This document shows, piece by piece, positions 21,285 through 32,104 of a DNA stretch of 64,000 nucleotides. Each line of letters opens with the position of its first letter. Position 1 is the stretch's first letter. The notes under the pieces were generated by a model. The model was not told the origin of the DNA and ran no database searches. It saw only the letters and a list, made by a program, of their open reading frames with translations. The stretch comes from Lindgomyces ingoldianus (Eukaryota > Ascomycota > Dothideomycetes > Pleosporales > Lindgomycetaceae), in the NCBI RefSeq assembly GCF_010093535.1, contig NW_022985179.1, positions 810,395 to 874,394 on the forward strand, in the 5' to 3' direction. A program made the translations under genes and the position numbers.

Positions 21285-22625
21285 ATGCTGGCTCCTAGGA
21301 AACGGCCGCTGCCCTTGCTTCTTGCCCTCACACTCGCTCTCGTCCTTTTCTTCTACCACCGCGATGCCGACCGCATATACCTGCAGTTGTCGTCGTCGAT
21401 AGATGCCATCCCCGACAGAGCACCCGCAAACAAGACGCTGGGGTTCGGTGCAGTGCTGGTCGTCTCCAAAGATGGCTCGGACCGACGCCACTCGCTTCTG
21501 CAAGCCGCGAACGTCACCGACATCGAGCTCACCATCCCCCAGCAGCCCGAGTGGACCGAGGGCGACGTGCAGAAGTTTCGCAATGGCCAGGAGAAGGGAG
21601 TACAGAGAGGCTCACTTTTAGCCTGGATGGGTCACCACCACGCTCTGCGATGGTTCGTACCTGCTGTCTTTCTTGGTCCTCATGTCCCAATCCGCCCTAA
21701 TCTGTTGGTCAGGTTTCTCGATTCTGGCCTGGAAACAGCCCTCGTACTCGAGGACGACGTCGACTGGGACATTCGTCTTCGCAGTCTCCAGGTCCCCCTT
21801 GCTGCAAATGCTGCGCGCTCTGTACTGCCCCCCGCGAAATCATTCTCGCCCTTCTCCCGGACTGATGCAAACCACACGCAATACTGGGGCAACCCCAAGT
21901 CGTGGGATTTGCTATATCTCGGACACTGCGGCGACTACTTTAATGAGGTCACGTACGAGGGACTGGTGCCCACTGAGAAGGGCTTCAATCTCACCGACTT
22001 ACCACATGTCTTATACAACGACCCCTCTCTCCCTGTCAAGTCCGATCTTCATCCCTTCACCCAAAGCCTGTTCGATGCCCTCAAGATTCCAGAACACACT
22101 CGCGCCTTCCACCGCTCCAAGTTCCCACTCTGTACCTTTGGTTATGCTGTGACACGGCCGGCAGCCGAGCGCCTCCTTACAGATCTGGCCCCGGCAAGGC
22201 TTCGTCCCAAGGGACCCAGAGCGTTTGATGTCGCCCTTCTCCATGCCTGCTCCAAGGGATCCAAGACCCCCTCGCCCACCCCGAAGAAGAACCCAAAACC
22301 CTACCCCGACCCCGCGCTAAGACACAAATACGCGAGCCCTGGTCTCCGATGCTGGACTCTCAACTCTGAACTGTTCCATCACATGCCAGGCGATTCTCAA
22401 ATAGCACAGATTTCGGAAACGATGGGGCAGAAAGTTGGCATACCGCCTGTCGACTTGGCCGGCCAAAACCAAGTCATCTACCGCAACGAAACGAGTAACA
22501 TCGGCTGCGGATTCTGGGGTGGCGCTTTCTCATTTGGCGACGACGACACAGAACGACTCCAATTTCTGCAAGATGAGGTGGGAAGGAAAGGCAAGTGTTT
22601 GAAGGAGGGGAGGGATTCGCTTTGA
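21285..22625 (+). CDS. GT25-like type II membrane glycosyltransferase
   Basis: The frame stays open over 446 codons. I think it contains an in-frame 60-nt intron (21653-21712, TG|GTTCGT..GTCAG|G), so exons are 21285-21652 and 21713-22625, 426 residues. Splicing brings ALRW directly to FLDSGLETALVLEDDVDW, which fits the compact GT25 fold better than the unspliced insert. A short basic N-terminus and a hydrophobic segment (about residues 7-23) indicate a type II Golgi protein. The EDDVDW motif (about 145) is the metal/nucleotide-sugar site. CTFGYAVTRPAAERLL (about 265) resembles the later GT25 motif. Family members move galactose or similar sugars; the substrate here is unknown. N-glycosylation sequons (NKT, NVT, NHT, NLT, NET) suit a lumenal domain. 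Confidence 0.85.
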   Translation: MLAPRKRPLPLLLALTLALVLFFYHRDADRIYLQLSSSIDAIPDRAPANKTLGFGAVLVVSKDGSDRRHSLLQAANVTDIELTIPQQPEWTEGDVQKFRNGQEKGVQRGSLLAWMGHHHALRWFVPAVFLGPHVPIRPNLLVRFLDSGLETALVLEDDVDWDIRLRSLQVPLAANAARSVLPPAKSFSPFSRTDANHTQYWGNPKSWDLLYLGHCGDYFNEVTYEGLVPTEKGFNLTDLPHVLYNDPSLPVKSDLHPFTQSLFDALKIPEHTRAFHRSKFPLCTFGYAVTRPAAERLLTDLAPARLRPKGPRAFDVALLHACSKGSKTPSPTPKKNPKPYPDPALRHKYASPGLRCWTLNSELFHHMPGDSQIAQISETMGQKVGIPPVDLAGQNQVIYRNETSNIGCGFWGGAFSFGDDDTERLQFLQDEVGRKGKCLKEGRDSL

Positions 22626-25600
22626 TATGAGGCGTCATGATTGTGAGCGACTTCTCATACACACGACGGACGACGGACGACTTTTGGAGACATTACTGTA
22701 TGGTGAAGCTTGGTCTTCTGCCACACTACACCTTTCAACCGTATATGATTAACCCTGAACCAAACCACACAAGTATATAACACCAACCTCTTTCCTATAC
22801 CTCTGCATATCATGCCAATGGCGTTTCTGGACTGGACTCATTGGGCCGGGAAGGACTTCGGGATTCCTCAGGCTCCCCAATGGGAATCAGGCGGAATATC
22901 AGGAGTTTCAGTCGGTCTGGACAGATTACATAGATACCACGACAGCAAGACCTGCCTGCGGAGCGGGCAAACTGTCAAACTTGCAACATTACCGAATTCA
23001 AAGCTCTACGAAACTGCGGTTCTTCTCATAATTGTCCATCGTTTTTATTGTTATGTGTGGCATGAACGCATTGCCGATCACAATACCTAAGCAGCCACTA
23101 GGAGAATGCAAGGTGATGTCGAGGGTTAAGTCATTATTCTATGAATCTCAGAGCCTTCTTGGCCTCGATTATGAATATCCGAACAGAGTTACGCCTTTGA
23201 CCTACCAACAGCCCAATAATCCTGGCCATCAGGCACACTCCAGGCATCGCGTCAATCCTCTCATTTCACCTAAACCCGAAATCATGGCAAAGCTTAAACG
23301 TTTATCGAACTATGTTGCCAAAATTAACACGCTTGCTCAAATAATCTATAAATAGAGCGCTTACTCAAATACTTCGAAGTTTCCTTCGTACTTCCTTCAT
23401 GCGGAGAGATCGTTATCTTGGAACGGAGGTCTTTGCTGTCGGATCAGAGTGAGGTCTTTTGGGTGGCAGAGCAGAACATAGACGCAATAAATGACGATCT
23501 GAGCAGGGCCGTATGGGTACCAGAATACAGACTCATAGGAACGACCACTAAGCCCGACGCCCGAAAGGTTCCTTCGATTTCGGGCCCTTGTAATTGCTTG
23601 AGGTTTCAGTGTTTTGGCTTTTTGGTAGCAATGGCTGAGACCTGATGGTGTTTCTTTCTTTGAAAATGAACTGCGAGAAATAAACGTATCTATGACGTTG
23701 CAGAGGAAAATACCTCCACTACGCACCAGGATTATTACCATCAGGGTCCCCATCACCATCACCGAAGATTGGACCAGGTGTTAAGCCTCAGCCACAGCCT
23801 CGGTCGAAGTTGAAGCAACTTCTGACGGTACCTGGTCCGCGATCGGCAGGATCCTGGTCCTGGGGGCGAGATGAAACACGCGTCGAGGACGAATCCTAAA
23901 CGAGTCATCAATCTGATGCGACAAGCTTTGTGCAGAGGTACCGGGGCCGTGCTTTGGTAGGCGGGAATGAGAGTGGGAAGCGCTGCTGTTGTTCCATGCC
24001 TGTAATTCGATATAGGAAATTGAGTGACTGTGTTACTTTTGGAGTGTTCGTGTGTGCGTATGAGTACAAAATATTGCAGCAAGGGCGCTGGACGCAAGGA
24101 CTTGCATTCATTGCTGTGAGCTAGATCAACAAGTACATTGTACCTTCACCTACCGTGTCAGCAACCCATCCTCTCACAACATTCCTCCACCTTCGCCACT
24201 TCCTTCCATCCTTCTCAAACTAAGAACCAGACCACTATTCAAACAAAACGAAACATCTCAAATCCCGGTGGATTCCTCATCTCCATCTCCATCTTCTCTC
24301 CACACAATCTCCTGATGCCACCAAATCATCTACGTCTTGTATTAAATGATTCCTTATCGATAGGATTAGAGCTGGCGCTATGTGGGGAGCGGTGACGAAG
24401 CGCGGAAAGGGGGAAGGATGGTGATGGTGCGAGCCGCGCAATGGGGATTTGTAAGTGGATAGAGTGCGTGGGTGGTGACGAAGAGGAGTGAAGGAGGAGG
24501 GATCGGTGGGTGTTGACGTTAAAATTCGAGGTGGATGGTGATGTTGAGGATATGGGACTGGTGCGAATGCCTGTGGAAGATGACTTTCCTCTCCTCTCCA
24601 CAACACCACAACAATAGCATCATTGATAATTAGGAAAATTCTGAAGTCTTCGCAGCGGTAGTCATATTCCTTCAAACTCCGTTTTATTATTTTCTTAGTC
24701 GAGAAGTTTCCACCACTCTCGTTCACGCGACTTGTTTTCACTCCCTCGGCTTCCTATTGTTCTCTGCGATTCACGTTTTCTCCTATCAGGTCGATATAGT
24801 TGTAAGAATATGTGAACCTTCTGTTCCGATTGTATGATCAGAACCTCGAGCCAAAGACGCTTAGCTATAGAATGCAAACTTTACAATGGGCAGTGAAGCT
24901 CCCACGCTCACAGTTTCCCAACAAACACGCACCTCTACGGTCTCGGTCATCTAGCTCGACGACCACCAATTTATGGTACGGCGAGTCTGGTATTTGTATA
25001 TAGCAGGTATCGTGCGGGACTACATGCGCGCTTCTCAAGCTCTAGGGTATTGGGACGAACACAAATCTGTATGGCTGCTGAACTATGCGCTGTCTGATAT
25101 GCAACATGCAAGAACCCGGTGTGCAAATCTGTTAAACCGCTGCCCTGGGCTAAACATGTGCCCTCGAATTATTCCCTCACACATCTTTATCCAGTGAGCG
25201 CGAACAATACTGTTATGCGCTGGAGTGGGAGACAAATATTGGTAAAATATTCTTCCCCCTAGTGAACGTCGTGAACAATAGCATCCGCAAAACAATAGTA
25301 AGGAGGCGGCCACTCCGCCCACATACTATATAAAATTAACCTCTTCTACTTCTGAACCAACTTCCCAAACCTCTCATCAACTCCTACAAGCCCTTTAGCC
25401 AGCTTGCCAGCTTTTCGATATATTTTAATAGCTTCCTCTCCCTACTCCACGTTACCAATTAACGTAACATCTACGCCAGAAATGGAATTTCCCCTCTACC
25501 TCCTCGAAACCTGGTTCTTAGGTTGGATTGCACAGACCCCTATCTCCCCGAGATCAACAGTCGTAATCAGCGAGTTCGTCCGTTACATTACCAGTCTCGC

Positions 25601-27856
25601 TGGAGAAACACTTCAATCGTCGTCACTTGTTCTCCAGGAACGTCTCTCCCGACCGCACGAAGTGAGGACATCAACACCAAAGGCCAGAGTCAACAGCAAG
25701 GACAAGAACAAGTACTACGTCAAGTCATCGCATTCACTAGCATCAATGCCCCTTCCGAATATGGCTCCTCAAGCTGGGACACAGTGCGCCGTAATGTAGT
25801 GGGAGAGTGGAACATGGAGATGCAAGGTAAGGAGATTTCTCCCATCCCTTACATAATTTATAGCGCGAACTCTGACGTAACCGAAGTAAGAGACTGCCAG
25901 ACGAAATTCCTAGTATCTCATCCATTATGGTGTACTACACATTCCCCTTTAACTTACATTCCCTCCGCTCCTCGAACACGGCCAGCCCTTCCTTCATACA
26001 ACATAAATGCTCACCAACTCCACCCGCCACTTCGAACTCTCCAATGTCCATTTGGCATATCTGCACACCCACCCTGTTTATCCGAACCCTGCATACCATA
26101 CCACCTGTATCAGCCACTCCCCCCCTACTTACAAAAAGATTCATATACGCCAAAAACGTGTTTATCTGCACTCTACTAGCTACGAAGGAAACCATCAACA
26201 TACCTTCTTCCCGTACGAACAGCATCTCATTGGCCTCCAATCCCGAAACCAGATATTATCTCCAGCCTAGATTTTATCACAGAAATGTCCCAGGAGAGAG
26301 CAAATTGTTAGAGAAGAGCAGGACAGCCTGGAACTAGCGAGAAAAGCAGAGAAAAGCAGTACGCGAAACATGACCCAAGATTATTTGCAAAGCGTGGAAT
26401 TTCGGGATGAATCTGTCATGAGCCGTCATTTCTCGTCCGTAGGGGTTGGACGGATGGAGGCCTTTGATTGGCTTGGAGGTTTGCTTACGGAGGCATGCTC
26501 TATGGTTTCTATGGAATGGGTTGGTGGTGTGTGTGGTTGGCGTTCGGGTGAGCGTAACACACCCTTATTCTCATTTCCATTCTCTGCACTTTTCTTTGCT
26601 TGGCTATCCCGTTTTGTGTCCTTGCTGCATTGTTTCAGCCAAGGTGAAACACGACAAGGTAATTCAGGATAGAAAGCTGTATCTAGTTGATGTGCTCCCT
26701 AGTTCTAGCAAGAGGTTTAATAGATAAGCTCTACCCTAGTCATGTTCTCAGTCAGTGGAGAAGACGTAGGTGGATCTCGTTGAGCTTCACTCCTAGGCTC
26801 GCCCAATAGATGGACCCAGCTTAACCAATCGGAAGTAATACGATTCGACTGGGAGTTTTCAACCGCCCTACAACTTAGTTTGTTAGTACAATTATACAAT
26901 TACTAGAGGAGCAGAGGGGACTACGAGTTGTAGTTAGTACAAACTAATTCACTGTACTTACAATACAATTACTAAGAATTAGTTTGTAGTACAATTAAAT
27001 AGGACAGATTTTATGTAATTAACTAACTTACTAAGTTTACTAGCAACTAGCCTATAATAAAGCTAATTCTTTTGCAGCTGTAGCGCTTAAATTATTGCTC
27101 CACTAAAGAGATTTCTCTTAGCTAGTATAGAGAGGAAATTAAGGGCTATCTTAAAAACAGTAGGGTACTGTAAACAACTAATCTAGAGCTACCAACCAAG
27201 TGGATCTGTATACATTAAACAGGTTATGAGATAGCTAATGCGAAGATAAGTGATTCCTTACTGTTTTTTTATATAATTATACTAAGAGGCGATACAGAAA
27301 ACTCTGCTAGTTGCACTGCCTATAGCCCTTACGTGCTCTGTACAACGCTAATAACTTTACCTTAGGCCTCACCTTAAACCTTACCACTAAAAAAAGCCCA
27401 TACAAGTTGTAATATAATATACTTTCTAGGCTTAAGTATAATTTAATACAACTTAGAGACTCACTACAACTCTACAATGCACATGATTGTAACGTATTGT
27501 ATTCTACAAATCGTAGTCCTTCCTGTTGGTCACGCTGGATGGACCTTGGAAAAATCTAGTCACGCGCATTCATTTACATAAGTGTAGTCGTATTCAAAAG
27601 GAGGATATAGAATTTTGTGTATGTACAGCACGGAGGTAGTATTCCTACGGGAGAAAAAGATTGAGTAGTCTTGTTCCGTGTTCCCTTGGTTGGGGTTCGT
27701 GATATATCCATCCCCATCCATCCACCCATCTCCTAACGCCAGCCATTTCATGAAGTGTTGAATCATGGCGTTTCACATCTCGACTCATCTACTACACACC
27801 GAGTAAGCGAATCCGAATCCACTGCTCCTATTATAGCCTACACATCTCGCACACAT
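22626..27856. other. 5.2-kb gene-poor stretch
   Basis: No frame is supported as a gene. An exon-like stretch (about 25523-25826, + strand) has an acceptor TGCACAG before it and a GTAAGG donor after it, but I found no partner exons. The 26870-27530 part is AT-rich repeat debris. Short frames at 24138-24741 reflect a low-complexity CT/AG region. Confidence 0.5.
26866..27480. repeat. AT-rich, probably RIP-mutated repeat remnant
   Basis: Very rich in TA, AATT and TAGT words and poor in CpG, with stops in all frames. Degenerate copies of TTAGTTTGTTAGTACAATT recur in direct and inverted order. One clear inverted pair is ACAAACTAATTC (26939-26950) with GAATTAGTTTGT (26976-26987). This fits a transposon copy eroded by repeat-induced point mutation. 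No coding remains that would name the element. Confidence 0.5.
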
Positions 27857-30658
27857 CTAATGATTCGCGCCCACAAATGCCGGCGGCGCAGCCTCTAGAT
27901 CGACTCTCTGAACACCCTCCATCAAACCATTGCTACTGCGGACCAAGTTACTAAAGTACTTTCTCGCGGTTTCGGATTCCGTCTTAAACTTGCTGGTCTC
28001 TTCTTTCTTGAGTTGCAGCTTCTCGACATTACGTTGCAGGCCGATGCGGACATCGTTGGCTGGGCCTTTGAGCGCACGACGGAGCTCCGAGGAAATGCGA
28101 AGAGCGTTGGCGTGGGTGTAGTCGATTGCTGTGAGCTGAGACGACAGTTTTGTGCTGAGGCGGTGTGGCAGAGAATGAGGAATTGAAGTTAGGACGTATG
28201 ATATCCCGATGGCGACTGTCACCTGATTAGCAAATACATCTGAGGAAGAGAAGGCAATGCACTCACCGCCAGCAATGATGCCAGGTATTATGAGCTTCCG
28301 CACATTATTGGAGCCCATAATCTTGGCGGCCCCAAACACACCGTCGATCCACCCAACACCACCAATCATTCTACCTCCAACCATACCTGCAACTGTGATA
28401 GCCATGCTAGTACCGGCAACCTTCTCCTGCCGTTCCCAGAGGCTGGCAATGTCAAAGAAGTCCCAGAGCTCGATGTCAATATCAACCTGGCGGGCTAAAG
28501 CGTGCATTGGTTTCCTGAACATCCTCTCTGGACGGAACATGATATCAGCGTAGAGGTTGTTTCCAAGGTGGATTACGCCGATGTTCTTGATTCCATTGAA
28601 ACCTTGTACGGCTTGTTGCCGTGCGTGTTCCTCACATAGGCGCACGGTTTCGGAAATTTCATGTAGCATTGAATCTCGGAGATCCTCTGCATATTGGTAG
28701 GCGGAGAGAAGTCCTGGATATGAGATTCCATGGTCCTGTTCTCCTATTCGTGCGATGCAGTTGTTCAGCGTATCTCGGGTGTAGCCGTAAACTTCTGATG
28801 TTGTGTCTTCGCCGAGACGATCAACGGTCTCGCCTGCTTCGGTCCGTGCTTTCTTCGACTCCTCGTACTCTGGTTCAAGAGCATCCATCTCTTTCTTCAC
28901 TCTGTCAAGCTCCGACTGAGCAACATCCCGATTGATGGTGGCGAGGTTGTGGATGTCTCCTAGGACGTTCAGAAGATATGTCTTCGCGGGTGCAAGTTTA
29001 GACCTTGCCCTCTTCTCCAGGACAAATCGCCGCAGCGATGTTTCCAGCTCTGCGAAATCGCGAATCTTTTCCTCCTCTTTTGCCTTGCCCTTGCCTTTGT
29101 CGGAAGGGTCATCATCTCCATCGCCGTCGCCAGGAGAGCCGCTTCCACTGCTTGCCGCAATCATGGGGATAGCATTGCTTGATACGAAGTGGACTAGTTC
29201 GCTTGACTCCTTAAACGTAGCCGGACTCAGATGTTTAACCTGCTTCAGGATCATCTCTTGGCATCTCTGCTGATCTCGAATATTATCGAAGCCGTTGACC
29301 ACCATGAAGATGTATGCTTTCTCGCGGGCTGCATTGAAGATGAAATCCTTGGCTGAGAGAGTGAAATGATTAGCAGCAGAGACTACAAAAACAACCACAT
29401 CAATCTCTTCCTGGCGGGCAAAAACTGCGGTAGTCTTTACGGAGTCAGCGTTTAAGCCTGGGGCGTCTATAAGGGCAATATTAACGACTCCGTTGTTGAG
29501 CAATGATTCGTCCATAGATCGAATGTCTTGAATGTAGACCTTGCATTGTGAGAAGTGTTCGTTATCGGTCACAATCTTCTCCAGATCCTTCAGCTCGAAG
29601 ACAGTGTATGTACTCTCATCGTGGCGGTTGTACGTGGAACCAATGGGTACCGCATGGACCTCTTCTACGCTACCATTCTCCCGAAAGTCAAGGACCTCGC
29701 AGAAAATGCTAGTACATGGCTGCTGATCCTCTGGAAGAAGTTTCCGCCGAAGGAGGGCATTGCAGAAGGTAGATTTTCCTGCGTTGAGGTCTCCGGTTAC
29801 GAGGACCTTGCTTGACGTGTCCTCGATTCTCTCCTTGATGGCGTAGAGATGACGAATGCTCTGCTGGATCTGGCCGTCCAGCAGAGAAGCAATCGAGCCC
29901 TTCTCTAGAGAGTGTACCAAGTCCGTCTGGTTCCGGCTTCCTAGACGCAGTTCTAGTTTAAGCACAGAAAAATCATGAGCAAGCTGTGGCGTGACTAATC
30001 TAGGTTCTTGCTTCGGCTCCCGTTCTGCGGCGGAACTTGACTCTGCCACAGTTGTGGCTTCTCCCAGCGATGTGCCCGCTCGTTTTGGTGGCTGGGGTCG
30101 TCCACCCGAGCGCTCGAGGTCGAGGTCGGTCAGGGAGGATTGAGTATGATGGAGGGAAGGCCGGGGGTCGGCACGGTTATATGTGGGAGACTTCGGATCG
30201 GGCTGTACAGAAGGATAGTGCGCTGGCCACTTCATGTTCATCTCTTGGAAACTTTGGAGCGTCTCGATGGTCCCGTGGATGGCACGCGCGAGGACATTCT
30301 TGTTCTGGTTATACCGCAGCTGCAGCACATGGCTGCGCTGTCGGTCATAGTTGGCAGAGCCTACCCCGCCGTTTAGGAAGGGAGTGAGAGGCGGCGTAGG
30401 TCTGTCTTCGCCCATGTTAGGATGCCAGCTTGGTCCAGAGGTTTCGCCATTGACTAAACTTCCTCCATATCCCGAGTCATGATCGAGCATGTTTACAAGA
30501 CGAGCCGCTGCTTCTGGTGTCGATCCGGAGCCGACTGTCAAGTAGCCTGGACGGGCGGGCCGGGGGACGAAGGGATCGGACGGCGGTGTGACATCGCGAC
30601 GGGAGGAAGAAGACTCTTCAGGGGATCTGGGAGTGTTGGCGGGTTGGTCGGAGTCCAT
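27857..30658 (-). CDS. FZO1: Mitofusin-type GTPase FZO1 (mitochondrial outer-membrane fusion)
   Basis: Exons 28267-30658 and 28216 boundary to 27857 (27857-28215), 916 residues. The start is the ATG at 30658, since the upstream extension begins with TTG. The 51-nt intron (28216-28266) is in frame and would be missed if the frame were read through. Removing it gives IIAGVAIGISYVLTSIP, which matches the second membrane span of the family. The N-terminus is Ser/Pro-rich and acidic. The GTPase has GDLNAGKSTF (P-loop, about 288-297), CTSIFCEVL (switch I), and DAPGLNAD (about 398). Two hydrophobic spans (AITVAGMVGGRMIGGVGW region and the spliced segment, about 745-810) form the hairpin in the outer membrane. 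A coiled coil (LQLKKEETSKFKTESETA) lies near the C-terminus. It fuses mitochondrial outer membranes. Confidence 0.94.
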   Translation of the reverse strand: MDSDQPANTPRSPEESSSSRRDVTPPSDPFVPRPARPGYLTVGSGSTPEAAARLVNMLDHDSGYGGSLVNGETSGPSWHPNMGEDRPTPPLTPFLNGGVGSANYDRQRSHVLQLRYNQNKNVLARAIHGTIETLQSFQEMNMKWPAHYPSVQPDPKSPTYNRADPRPSLHHTQSSLTDLDLERSGGRPQPPKRAGTSLGEATTVAESSSAAEREPKQEPRLVTPQLAHDFSVLKLELRLGSRNQTDLVHSLEKGSIASLLDGQIQQSIRHLYAIKERIEDTSSKVLVTGDLNAGKSTFCNALLRRKLLPEDQQPCTSIFCEVLDFRENGSVEEVHAVPIGSTYNRHDESTYTVFELKDLEKIVTDNEHFSQCKVYIQDIRSMDESLLNNGVVNIALIDAPGLNADSVKTTAVFARQEEIDVVVFVVSAANHFTLSAKDFIFNAAREKAYIFMVVNGFDNIRDQQRCQEMILKQVKHLSPATFKESSELVHFVSSNAIPMIAASSGSGSPGDGDGDDDPSDKGKGKAKEEEKIRDFAELETSLRRFVLEKRARSKLAPAKTYLLNVLGDIHNLATINRDVAQSELDRVKKEMDALEPEYEESKKARTEAGETVDRLGEDTTSEVYGYTRDTLNNCIARIGEQDHGISYPGLLSAYQYAEDLRDSMLHEISETVRLCEEHARQQAVQGFNGIKNIGVIHLGNNLYADIMFRPERMFRKPMHALARQVDIDIELWDFFDIASLWERQEKVAGTSMAITVAGMVGGRMIGGVGWIDGVFGAAKIMGSNNVRKLIIPGIIAGGECIAFSSSDVFANQVTVAIGISYVLTSIPHSLPHRLSTKLSSQLTAIDYTHANALRISSELRRALKGPANDVRIGLQRNVEKLQLKKEETSKFKTESETARKYFSNLVRSSNGLMEGVQRVDLEAAPPAFVGANH

Positions 30659-31161
30659 TGCGATGGTTAGGTGAATTGCGCGGGGAAATAAGGGCGCATA
30701 ACGAGCTGAATTGGAGGTGCGCTCGAGGGGTGCGAGATATTGTGAAGGTGTCGACGGGATGTCGTAACGTGATGCAGGTGAGGGTTGTGCTCCCAGGGTG
30801 GCGAGTGCCAAGAAACGGCGGCGAGTGACTTTTGACAATCACGGGAATGAAAACAGTACAAGTGACCAGGACAAGCGAAATAGTGAGGGCAATCTGATGT
30901 TGGCGATTGCGAGTGTCGTTCACTAGAGTGGAATGATATCCTTCGGGAGGGGTGTAAGTGATATGGGAATTCATCTTGGCTTGGTGCATTTTGCATTTCT
31001 TCCTTGCAAAAACTCCCTACCTAGGTTGAACCACCGACCACCGATGTCCAGCCTGGGTGCAATACCTGCCTACTCTGTGGAGCGCCAACGTTCTCCACGA
31101 AACTCCTCTTGCGAATTCATCCCCCCCACTTCCCTAGAATCCGGCCGTGTTCACCCTCATC
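30659..31161. promoter_or_regulatory. Shared divergent promoter of FZO1 and DID4
   Basis: 503 bp between two start codons facing away from each other. I see no clear TATA box. The only open frames are extensions of the FZO1 frame upstream of its ATG. Confidence 0.6.
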
Positions 31162-32104
31162 ATGAATGTATGTCGTTTGCTGAACGAATCATGGTCAACC
31201 CTAACCCACATCGTCTTAGATCGTCGAATGGGCCTTTGGCAAGCGCATGACGCCCGCTGAACGGCTGCGCAAGCACCAGCGAGCACTCGAGAAGACCCAA
31301 CGAGAATTAGACCGAGAACGCGTCAAGCTCGAGAACCAGGAGAAGAAACTGGTGCAGGATATCAAGAAGAGCGCCAAGAATGGACAGATGGGCCCACTGA
31401 GGATACAGGCAAAGGACCTGGTGCGGACAAGGAGGTGTGTAACAGGCAGAGCCCTCTAAATCCCCTCTGGGGACATGGGCTGACTCTGAAAACCAAGATA
31501 TATCCAGAAATTCTACCAGATGCGAACACAGTTGCAGGCCATATCGTTGCGGATACAGGTTAGTGAGCTGGCAATCTGGTTGTCGGCGCTAGGGATCTAA
31601 TTTTGAACAGACGGTGCGCAGCAATGAACAGATGATGCAGTCCATGAAAGGTGCCACTGGTAAGTTCTGGCATGGGAAGTTGCTTTGGCGACCCGGGCAA
31701 CACATCTAACACATCCAGCGCTACTTGGGAGCATGAACCGGCAAATGAATCTGCCAGCCTTGCAGCGGATCGCTATGGAGTTCGAGAAGGAAAATGATAT
31801 TATGGATCAGCGGCAGGAGATGATGGACGATGCCATTGACGACGTCACCGGTCTCGAGGACGAAGAAGAGGGTGAGGAGGTGGTCAACCAGGTCCTGGAT
31901 GAGATAGGCATTGATCTTGGCCAGGCGGTATGTTCAGTTCTTCCACCAAGTCTACATATTCTAACGCTGGCGATCCAGCTGGGCGAAACGCCTACAGGCC
32001 TGCAAAAGACTGGAGTTCAAGAAGGTAGAGTGGCGCAGGCAGTGGGTGGAGGAGACCCAGGAGACGATGACCTCCAAGCGCGGCTAGACAGCTTGCGGAG
32101 ATGA
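31162..32104 (+). CDS. DID4: ESCRT-III subunit DID4/VPS2 (CHMP2)
   Basis: Six exons: 31162-31167, 31220-31434, 31498-31558, 31611-31659, 31719-31927, 31979-32104, 221 residues. The first coding exon carries only ATG AAT. Splicing gives MNIVEWAFGKRMTPAERLRKHQ, the invariant CHMP2 N-terminus. The rest follows the Snf7 layout: a basic helical half (KTQRELDRERVKLENQEKK), TRRYIQKFYQMRTQL, then an acidic half (MDDAIDDVTGLEDEEEGEEVV). The C-terminal DDLQARLDSLRR is the MIM1 motif (LxxRLxxLR) that binds VPS4. It works on endosomes in sorting membrane proteins to the vacuole. All five introns are 52-63 nt long and keep the frame. Confidence 0.95.

Noticed and set aside
24277..24741. 154-codon minus frame rich in His, Pro and Ser
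   Set aside because: Low-complexity CT/AG-rich DNA; the frame is a composition effect.
30659..30838. 60-residue extension of FZO1 upstream of its ATG
   Set aside because: The extension starts with TTG only, and its sequence is not like a mitofusin N-terminus; it lies in the shared promoter.
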